Shown here: positions 5,895 through 10,320 of the stretch, in pieces
How the letters are laid out: each line of letters begins with the position of its first letter
Numbering within the stretch: position 1 is the first letter of the stretch
Source of the DNA: Spirochaetaceae bacterium
GTDB lineage: Bacteria; Spirochaetota; Spirochaetia; Treponematales; Breznakiellaceae
Direction of reading: 5' to 3'
Length of the DNA: 10,320 bases
NCBI GenBank assembly: GCA_031284295.1
Contig: JAITAE010000278.1
Location: 1 to 10,320, forward strand
Position numbers and translations under genes: made by a program
Notes under the pieces: model-generated
The model's database searches: none
Told to the model about the DNA's origin: nothing
The model's input: only the letters and a program-made list of their open reading frames with translations

Positions 5895-7249
5895 CGAAAT
5901 GCGTCGTAATTGCTGATGATTTAACCGGCGCAAATGCAGCCGGCGTACTAATGGCAAAAAATAACTACAAAACCGTTACGGTGATGAATATTGACGAATT
6001 TGATGAACACGCAAGAAGCGAGTGTGATTGTGTTATATGTCCCACGGACAGCCGGAGCATAGAAGCGGCGATGGCGTACCGGAAAGTATTCAACGCGGCG
6101 CAACGTTTGCGTGAAGGCGGCGTAAAGGTCTATTCCAAACGCATCGACACGACGCTTCGCGGAAACCTCGGCGCGGAAACGGATGCTCTGCTTGACGCGC
6201 TCGGCGATAACCGGACGGCGATGATTGTCCCCTGTTTTCCATCGTCAAACCGGATAAATGTCGGCGGCTGTCTGCTGGTAAACGGTGTTCCGCTCCATAA
6301 GACTGCGGTTGCCGTTGATCCTAAAAATCCGGTTCATACGCCGTACTGTGCGGAGATTATCAGCGCCCAGTCAAAATACCCGCTCGGTTCGATTCTGATA
6401 CGCGACTTGATGTACGGACTGGAATTTGTTGTGGAAAAAATACGCGAATTGGCGGAAAGCGGTGTTCGGAACATTTTATTTGACGCGGTTAACGAGGAAG
6501 ACATCAATTTGATTGCCGAAGCGGTAGTCGCAAGCAGTGTGCCGTTTATAGCGGTAGACCCCGGCGTTTTTACTGCCGCGCTGGTACACGTCCTTGTTCC
6601 GGTACAGCGGCAAGAGCCGCGGCGCCAGACACGTATCCTTGCAGCAGTCGGCAGCGTGAATCAGGTGGCACGTACCCAAGTTGACTACTTTCTCGCATCG
6701 CTGGATGTGTGCAATGTTTATATGGAAACTGCGGAATTTCTGGAAGACGACAAACGGCGCCGCGCTGAAATCATGCGTGTTACAAACGAAATTATCAACA
6801 ACTGTGATAACTATTCAATTTGCAGCATCATAGGGCGCGGCATTATTCCCGAATATCGTGTGCCGTTTGAGCCGTATGCGCAAAAATATCAGTGTTCGTT
6901 CGATGCATTGTCGCGGAGAATTAACGAATCTATTGCCGAAATTGTCGACTGCATTATTAGGTTTGATAAAAATTTTCACGGAATATACACGTGCGGCGGA
7001 GATATTACAGTAGCGGTTTGTAAACGTATAAACAGCGCCGGACTAAAGCTGTTCGACGAAGTGTTGCCGCTTGCCGCTTATGGGGAAATTATTGGCGGTA
7101 GCCATGACGGACTCAAAGTTGTTACCAAAGGCGGCATGGTAGGAGATGCGGACGCCATTGTGTCCTGCATTCGTTATTTAGCAGAAAAAATCTCTGTGCA
7201 AAGAGATAAAAATGAACCTCCCCGCCGTAGAGCGGAAGGTGTCGTGTAG
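5891..7249 (+). CDS. DUF1537 four-carbon acid sugar kinase (452 aa)
   Basis: Cytoplasmic ATP-dependent kinase of the family that phosphorylates D-threonate, D-erythronate or related acids at C4 (DtnK, DenK, OtnK types). The N-terminal substrate-binding domain shows ADDLTGAN (9-15 region), SRSIEAA, KRIDTTLRGNLG (83-94) and the IVPCFPSSNR loop where homologues read PAFPxxGR. The C-terminal nucleotide-binding domain shows GGDITVAV (369-376) and GGSHDGLKVVTKGGMVGDADAI (402-423), the usual ATP-binding signature. Length is near the family norm of 420-480. The gene overlaps the repressor stop by 4 bases and has GAAGGAG upstream, so translation is likely coupled. Pairing with a PdxA homologue, with no class II aldolase or isomerase nearby, favours the DtnK-like threonate/erythronate route over the OtnK route. 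The exact stereochemistry cannot be read from sequence. Confidence 0.93.
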   Translation: MTKCVVIADDLTGANAAGVLMAKNNYKTVTVMNIDEFDEHARSECDCVICPTDSRSIEAAMAYRKVFNAAQRLREGGVKVYSKRIDTTLRGNLGAETDALLDALGDNRTAMIVPCFPSSNRINVGGCLLVNGVPLHKTAVAVDPKNPVHTPYCAEIISAQSKYPLGSILIRDLMYGLEFVVEKIRELAESGVRNILFDAVNEEDINLIAEAVVASSVPFIAVDPGVFTAALVHVLVPVQRQEPRRQTRILAAVGSVNQVARTQVDYFLASLDVCNVYMETAEFLEDDKRRRAEIMRVTNEIINNCDNYSICSIIGRGIIPEYRVPFEPYAQKYQCSFDALSRRINESIAEIVDCIIRFDKNFHGIYTCGGDITVAVCKRINSAGLKLFDEVLPLAAYGEIIGGSHDGLKVVTKGGMVGDADAIVSCIRYLAEKISVQRDKNEPPRRRAEGVV

Positions 7250-7319
7250 GCGTTACATTGTTTACGAGGTTCGTTCTGTAAGGAAATTATATAACTGTTG
7301 GATCTACTACCACTTTTTG

Positions 7320-7355
7320 TTGGCGTTGCCAATTCTAACCGCCGCAGAACGGCGG
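7320..7355 (+). other. Two adjacent hairpins in the kinase-pdxA gap
   Basis: The 141-base gap contains TTGGC/GCCAA with a 3-base loop (7320-7332) and CCGCCG/CGGCGG with a 5-base loop (7339-7355). The second is not followed by a T run, so it is more likely an RNA processing or stability element, or a partial attenuator, than a full terminator. I saw no strong internal promoter in the gap. Confidence 0.45.
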
Positions 7356-7390
7356 GGTATTAGACCTCAACTGCGAATTAAGGAGAAAGA

Positions 7391-8410
7391 ATGAGTAACC
7401 CTGTTATTGTTGTTCCTATTGGAGATCCTGCGGGAATTGGTCCTGAAATTGTAGTCAAGGCGCTTGCGCGTGCGGAAGTGCAAAATGCGGCAAGAGTCGT
7501 TGTTATCGGCGACCGGAATATTATTCAACGGGCGTTGACTATAACCGGTACTGCGCTTACGATTCGCGCGATAACCGAACCGTCGGAAGGGGACTTTGTC
7601 CGTGGCAATATCAATTTGATTGCGCTCGATAACATTGATATGGCGCATTTTGAAACAGGCATCGTAAGTGGTATGTGCGGCAAAGCCGCATATGAATATA
7701 TAGAAAAAAGCATAGCACTGGCGCTTACGCGGAAGGCGGATGCGGTCGCTACAACGCCAATCAATAAAGAATCTCTAAAAGCGGGCGGCGTACCGTTTAT
7801 CGGGCATACGGAAATTTTTGGCAAACTGACCGGCGTTGATGACCCATTGACGATGTTTGAAACACGGGGACTGCGCGTCTTTTTTCTGAGCAGACACGTT
7901 TCCCTGAGAAAAGCTTGTGATATGGTAACAAAAGAACGCATCGTTGATTATGTCAAACGCTCGGTTTCAGTATTGAAAAAATTGGGCGTGTACACGGGTA
8001 CTATGGCGATTGCCGGATTAAACCCCCATTCAGGCGAACACGGATTATTCGGAGACGAAGAAGTCAACGAAGTGTTTCCCGCAGTCAAAGAATTGCAGGA
8101 AGCCGGTTATATGGTAGCCGGACCTATAGGAGCGGACTCAGTGTTCCACTTGGCGTTAAAAGGCGTCTACAATAGCGTACTGTCGCTGTATCACGATCAG
8201 GGGCATATAGCCACAAAGACGCTCGATTTTGACCGTACTATTTCTATAACCGGCGGAATGCCGATACTGCGTACGTCCGTTGACCACGGAACCGCATTTG
8301 ACATCGCGGGAAAAAATATAGCAAGCGAAGTCAGCATGGTCGAGGCGATATTATTGGCGGCAAAATACTCGCCAAGCTTTGCGGGCAACGCAAACATTGG
8401 GAATGTCTAA
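7391..8410 (+). CDS. pdxA: PdxA-family 4-phospho-acid dehydrogenase, PdxA2-type by context (339 aa)
   Basis: Metal- and NAD-dependent dehydrogenase/decarboxylase. In B6 synthesis PdxA acts on 4-phosphohydroxy-L-threonine. PdxA2 homologues next to DUF1537 kinases convert D-threonate or D-erythronate 4-phosphate to dihydroxyacetone phosphate and CO2. Visible motifs are the N-terminal [10 protein letters not shown] (11-20), TTPINKE (121-127), GHTE (138-141) and [14 protein letters not shown] (208-221), followed by SLYHDQGH and [13 protein letters not shown]. The three expected metal-ligand histidines are present: H169 (SRHV), H213 (NPHSGE) and H268 (YHDQGH). Length is normal. The ATG at 7391 is preceded by AAGGAGA. 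It lies between the kinase and the permease on the same strand, and that setting, not the sequence itself, argues for the catabolic role. Confidence 0.93.
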   Translation: MSNPVIVVPIGDPAGIGPEIVVKALARAEVQNAARVVVIGDRNIIQRALTITGTALTIRAITEPSEGDFVRGNINLIALDNIDMAHFETGIVSGMCGKAAYEYIEKSIALALTRKADAVATTPINKESLKAGGVPFIGHTEIFGKLTGVDDPLTMFETRGLRVFFLSRHVSLRKACDMVTKERIVDYVKRSVSVLKKLGVYTGTMAIAGLNPHSGEHGLFGDEEVNEVFPAVKELQEAGYMVAGPIGADSVFHLALKGVYNSVLSLYHDQGHIATKTLDFDRTISITGGMPILRTSVDHGTAFDIAGKNIASEVSMVEAILLAAKYSPSFAGNANIGNV

Positions 8411-8415
8411 CACGC

Positions 8416-8445
8416 TTGTATAAAAGACAACACTCCCGATACAAT
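8416..8445 (+). promoter_or_regulatory. Weak internal promoter candidate before the permease
   Basis: TTGTAT (8416-8421), an 18-base spacer, then TACAAT (8440-8445), directly after the pdxA stop. The match is moderate and the two boxes are also mirror images of one another (TTGTAT/ATACAA), so this could be chance or an operator. Confidence 0.3.
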
Positions 8446-8455
8446 CGCTGTTTTG

Positions 8456-8497
8456 CGGATACACCTCTATAAACGCGGCGTGTCCGTATAAATAGAG
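8456..8497 (+). other. Pseudoknot-capable leader upstream of the permease
   Basis: CGGA-TA-CAC (8456-8464) can pair with GTGTCCG (8480-8486). CTCTAT (8465-8470), within that loop, can pair with ATAGAG (8492-8497) downstream. The order of the arms gives an H-type pseudoknot. It lies about 60 bases before the permease start. This is a pairing observation only and no known riboswitch class is recognised. Confidence 0.3.
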
Positions 8498-8557
8498 CGG
8501 ATGCGGGGAACCCATCTCAGGTTTCATAGCGCCGTTATACTATTTTAGGAGGCTATT

Positions 8558-9265
8558 ATGGATATGGTAGCAGCATCGGGAAGCCAATTAATCATTGCGT
8601 TAGTTATTGGCTTACTATTTTTAATTTTTCTCATCATGAAAACAAAGGTCCACGCATTTCTTGCGCTGATTATCGGCGCGGTAACGATTGGACTGATTGC
8701 GGGACTCGATACCGTAAAAATTGCCGACGCAATTTCCGCCGGTTTTGGCGGAACGCTCGGTAGTATCGGTATTATTATCGGGTTTGGCGTAATGATGGGA
8801 GAAATCTTTCAAATGTCGGGCGCGGCAAAGCGTATGGCGCACACATTCCTAAAACTTTTTGGCAAAGGCAGAGAAGAAGTGGCGTTGGGAATTACCGGAT
8901 TTTTGGTATCTATACCAATTTTCTGCGATTCGGGCTTTGTCATCCTGTCTCCAATAATGAAAGCGCTCTCCCGACAAACCAGAAAGTCGGTCGTAAGCTT
9001 GGGCGTCGCGCTTGCCGCCGGACTGGTAATTACCCACTCGCTTGTTCCGCCGACACCCGGTCCTCTCGGCGTAGCAGGCACCTTCGGGGTAGACGTTGGT
9101 AATTTTATCCTGTTGGGTATATGTATTTCTATACCGATGGCTATTGTCTGTATACTATACGCGCGGTGGCTTGGCAAGCGCATTTATCAAATCCCTTCGG
9201 AAGACGGAGAAACCTGGGAACGTCCGGATAGTATTGGGGGGGGGGGGGCACACTCCCGCATGTAA
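8558..9265 (+). CDS. GntP-family gluconate/acid-sugar permease, N-terminal part (frame broken at a G tract)
   Basis: N-terminal half of an inner-membrane proton symporter of the GntP family, expected to import the four-carbon sugar acid used by the neighbouring enzymes. It has alternating hydrophobic helices from residue 9 on and the family blocks GGTLGSIGIIIGFGVMMGE (64-82), SIPIFCDSGFVILSP (118-132) and THSLVPPTPGPLGVAG (159-174). The ATG at 8558 has a perfect AGGAGG 5 bases upstream (8547-8552). Homology runs to about ERPDS (residue 225). The frame then enters thirteen G residues (9236-9248) and stops 5 codons after them. The C-terminal half of the same transporter continues one frame over. 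Joining them with one more G (or two fewer) gives about 465 residues, a normal GntP length. Confidence 0.85.
   Translation: MDMVAASGSQLIIALVIGLLFLIFLIMKTKVHAFLALIIGAVTIGLIAGLDTVKIADAISAGFGGTLGSIGIIIGFGVMMGEIFQMSGAAKRMAHTFLKLFGKGREEVALGITGFLVSIPIFCDSGFVILSPIMKALSRQTRKSVVSLGVALAAGLVITHSLVPPTPGPLGVAGTFGVDVGNFILLGICISIPMAIVCILYARWLGKRIYQIPSEDGETWERPDSIGGGGAHSRM
9236..9248 (+). repeat. G13 homopolymer at the permease frameshift
   Basis: Thirteen consecutive G residues sit in the cytoplasmic-loop region of the permease gene. The downstream half is in frame only if the tract has 14, 11 or 8 residues. Such tracts are prone to slipped-strand mutation, to transcriptional or -1 ribosomal slippage, and to sequencing error. 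Confidence 0.9.
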
Positions 9266-9276
9266 ACATCCTCGAT

Positions 9277-9954
9277 TTGAAAGATATTGAAACAACGCCA
9301 AACGCTTTTCTTTCATTCCTGCCGTTGATAGCGCCAATCATTTTGATACTTGCCAATACCATTTCAAAAGCGGCCGGTAAAACCGAGGGACCCTTGTTTC
9401 AAACGTTAATTTTCCTCGGTACGCCGATTATCGCGGTCGGTATTGGTCTTTTAATCGCTATTTATACGCTTGCGTTGAAGATGACCAGAAAAGACGCGCT
9501 CGATAAAATGGAAACCGGAATTCGTTCAGCCGGCATTATCATTCTGGTAACCGGCGGCGGCGGCGCACTCGGAAGAGTGTTGCAAACAAGCGGTATCGGA
9601 AATTTTATAGCCGCGCAAATGTCCCAACTGCCTATTCCGGTTATTGTGCTGCCGTTCCTGATCGCAACGTTGATCCGGTTTGCACAAGGTTCCGGTACAG
9701 TAGCGATGGTAACCTCCGCCGGAATCACCGCCCCGATTGTCGCAGCAGCCGGTGGAAACATGATGCTGGGCGCGTTTGCCGCTTGTATCGGATCGCTGTT
9801 CTTTTCTTACTTTAACGACAGTTTCTTTTGGGTTACCAACCGCCTGATGGGAATCAGCGATACCAAAGAACAAGTCCGCTGCTGGTCGTTTACCACTACG
9901 CTTGCGTGGGCAACCGGATTTATAGTACTGATGATACTGAATATATTTATGTAA
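9277..9954 (+). pseudogene. GntP-family permease, C-terminal part (separated by frameshift)
   Basis: This continues the transporter begun at 8558. The frame is open back to 9232, just after a TAG at 9229-9231, so homology joins directly to the G tract (HVNILDLKDIETTPN, then the membrane segment FLSFLPLIAPIILILAN). Family blocks present are SAGIIILVTGGGGALGRVLQTSGIG, RFAQGSGTVAMVTSAGITAPI and YFNDSFFWVTNRLMGI, followed by a final helix ending in IFM and TAA at 9952-9954. No binding site or ATG precedes it. TTG at 9277 is the only nearby start-like codon, so independent translation is doubtful. All motifs are intact with no further stops, which argues for a recent or reversible disruption, or a read error, rather than old decay. 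Confidence 0.8.
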
Positions 9955-9970
9955 ACGATGGGTTTCATCC

Positions 9971-10012
9971 GCTTTCCCACGTCAGACGTAGCAGCACCTG
10001 ACGTGGGAAAGC
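9971..10012 (+). terminator. 15-bp perfect stem after the permease
   Basis: GCTTTCCCACGTCAG (9971-9985) pairs perfectly with its complement at 9998-10012 around a 12-base loop, starting 17 bases after the permease stop. Outer arms CGATG (9956-9960) and CATCG (10015-10019) could extend it. There is no T run, so it would be an atypical terminator or a 3'-end stabiliser for the cluster transcript. Confidence 0.55.
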
Positions 10013-10166
10013 TTCATCGAACCGCGCCGCAATCCTTTATGACAAGTATCTCCCACAGATAGGCAGGAGGAAAACAAGACGCGCAACGCTTTTCATCATT
10101 GAAAAGATCAAGCGGTTTTGTTATGGGATGCGGTACTTGCCTCCGGGAGAAGCGGGAGTCTCGGCC

Positions 10167-10227
10167 TAGGGCAACGCTGATTAACTTGAGGCCTCGCCAG
10201 CATAGCTGGCGCATCAGCGTTGCCCTA
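10167..10227. mobile_element. 61-bp MITE-like inverted repeat
   Basis: Perfect 15-base terminal arms (10167-10181 and 10213-10227, outer end TAGGGCAACGCTGAT) enclose a GAGGCCTC palindrome and a second hairpin, GCCAGC/GCTGGC (10196-10210). The outermost TA at each end could be a TA target duplication flanking 13-bp inverted repeats. The end sequence resembles transposase-recognised IS termini as I remember them, but no transposase is in the window. It could instead be a REP-type repeat or a terminator. Confidence 0.45.
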
Positions 10228-10256
10228 AGGAGCAAGCTCATTTCATTACGCAAATG

Positions 10257-10314
10257 TGTCAACTTCGTTGACATTCGCATTAAAGTAGCACTGATTGCGT
10301 CAACTATGTTGACG
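10257..10314. repeat. Pair of related GTCAAC/GTTGAC hairpins
   Basis: TGTCAAC-TTC-GTTGACA (10257-10273) and CGTCAAC-TAT-GTTGACG (10298-10314) share the same 6-bp core stem and 3-base loop size at a 41-bp interval. Both are followed by sequence related to ATTCGCAT or GAATGCG, in opposite orientation. The series may continue past the window edge. This is consistent with an extragenic palindromic repeat family. Confidence 0.55.
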
Positions 10315-10320
10315 AATGCG

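Larger units (their letters stand above)
10020..10320. other. Gene-free, hairpin-rich right end
   Basis: No convincing coding region is seen. Besides the two features listed separately there is CTTTTCA/TGAAAAG with a 4-base loop (10089-10106) and GAGC/GCTC (10230-10239). An AGGAGG at 10066-10071 has no plausible start and frame behind it. Confidence 0.5.

Noticed and set aside
7212..7394. 60-residue frame bridging the kinase and pdxA
   Set aside because: It overlaps the kinase end, runs through two hairpins, and has no family features.
7391..8410. PdxA as a vitamin B6 biosynthesis gene
   Set aside because: The enzyme family fits, but the DUF1537 kinase and GntP neighbours make the catabolic PdxA2 role more likely; this is kept as an alternative rather than excluded.
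10014..10280. 88-residue minus-strand frame at the right end
   Set aside because: It runs through the MITE-like palindrome and other hairpins and shows no domain or binding site.

Overview
The window reads as part of a bacterial chromosome, most likely a host-associated spirochaete of the Treponema type. This is a moderate-confidence inference from the style of the proteins (a cysteine-rich MnmA of the CCSLDD type, a PurA ending in GYERRRTI, a short lipoprotein, and a first gene resembling a spirochaete/Bacteroidetes hypothetical family). No rRNA or tRNA gene is present to fix the taxonomy, and a Firmicute-like donor or host cannot be excluded.

The left half (1-4460) is transcribed on the minus strand. 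In transcription order it holds a tiny, probably truncated lipoprotein (4452-4258), purA (adenylosuccinate synthetase), mnmA (tRNA 2-thiouridylase), a stand-alone YbaK-type aminoacyl-tRNA deacylase, and, after a 660-base gap, the 5' part of an uncharacterised gene that runs off the left edge. That gap carries an eleven-unit, exactly 21-bp tandem repeat array whose unit types are arranged in mirror order. A good sigma-70-like promoter for the partial gene lies just beside the array.

A non-coding region of about 630 bases (4453-5081) separates the two halves. It contains a structured GC-rich element ending in a T run, several inverted repeats, and a near-consensus promoter (TTGACA, 17 bp, TATAGT) firing to the right.

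The right half (5082-9954) is a plus-strand catabolic cluster: a DeoR-family repressor, a DUF1537 four-carbon acid-sugar kinase (overlapping the repressor by ATGA), a PdxA-family dehydrogenase, and a GntP-family permease. This combination matches the known route in which the permease imports a four-carbon sugar acid (D-threonate or D-erythronate type), the kinase makes the 4-phosphate, and PdxA2 oxidatively decarboxylates it to dihydroxyacetone phosphate. The repressor presumably senses a phosphorylated intermediate and acts on an inverted repeat at its own transcription start. The permease reading frame is split by a run of thirteen G residues, so it is a disrupted gene, a phase-variable gene, a frameshifting site or a homopolymer sequencing error.

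The right end (9955-10320) has no convincing gene but is dense in hairpins: a 15-bp-stem structure after the permease, a 61-bp MITE-like inverted repeat, and two related GTCAAC/GTTGAC hairpins that reach the window edge.
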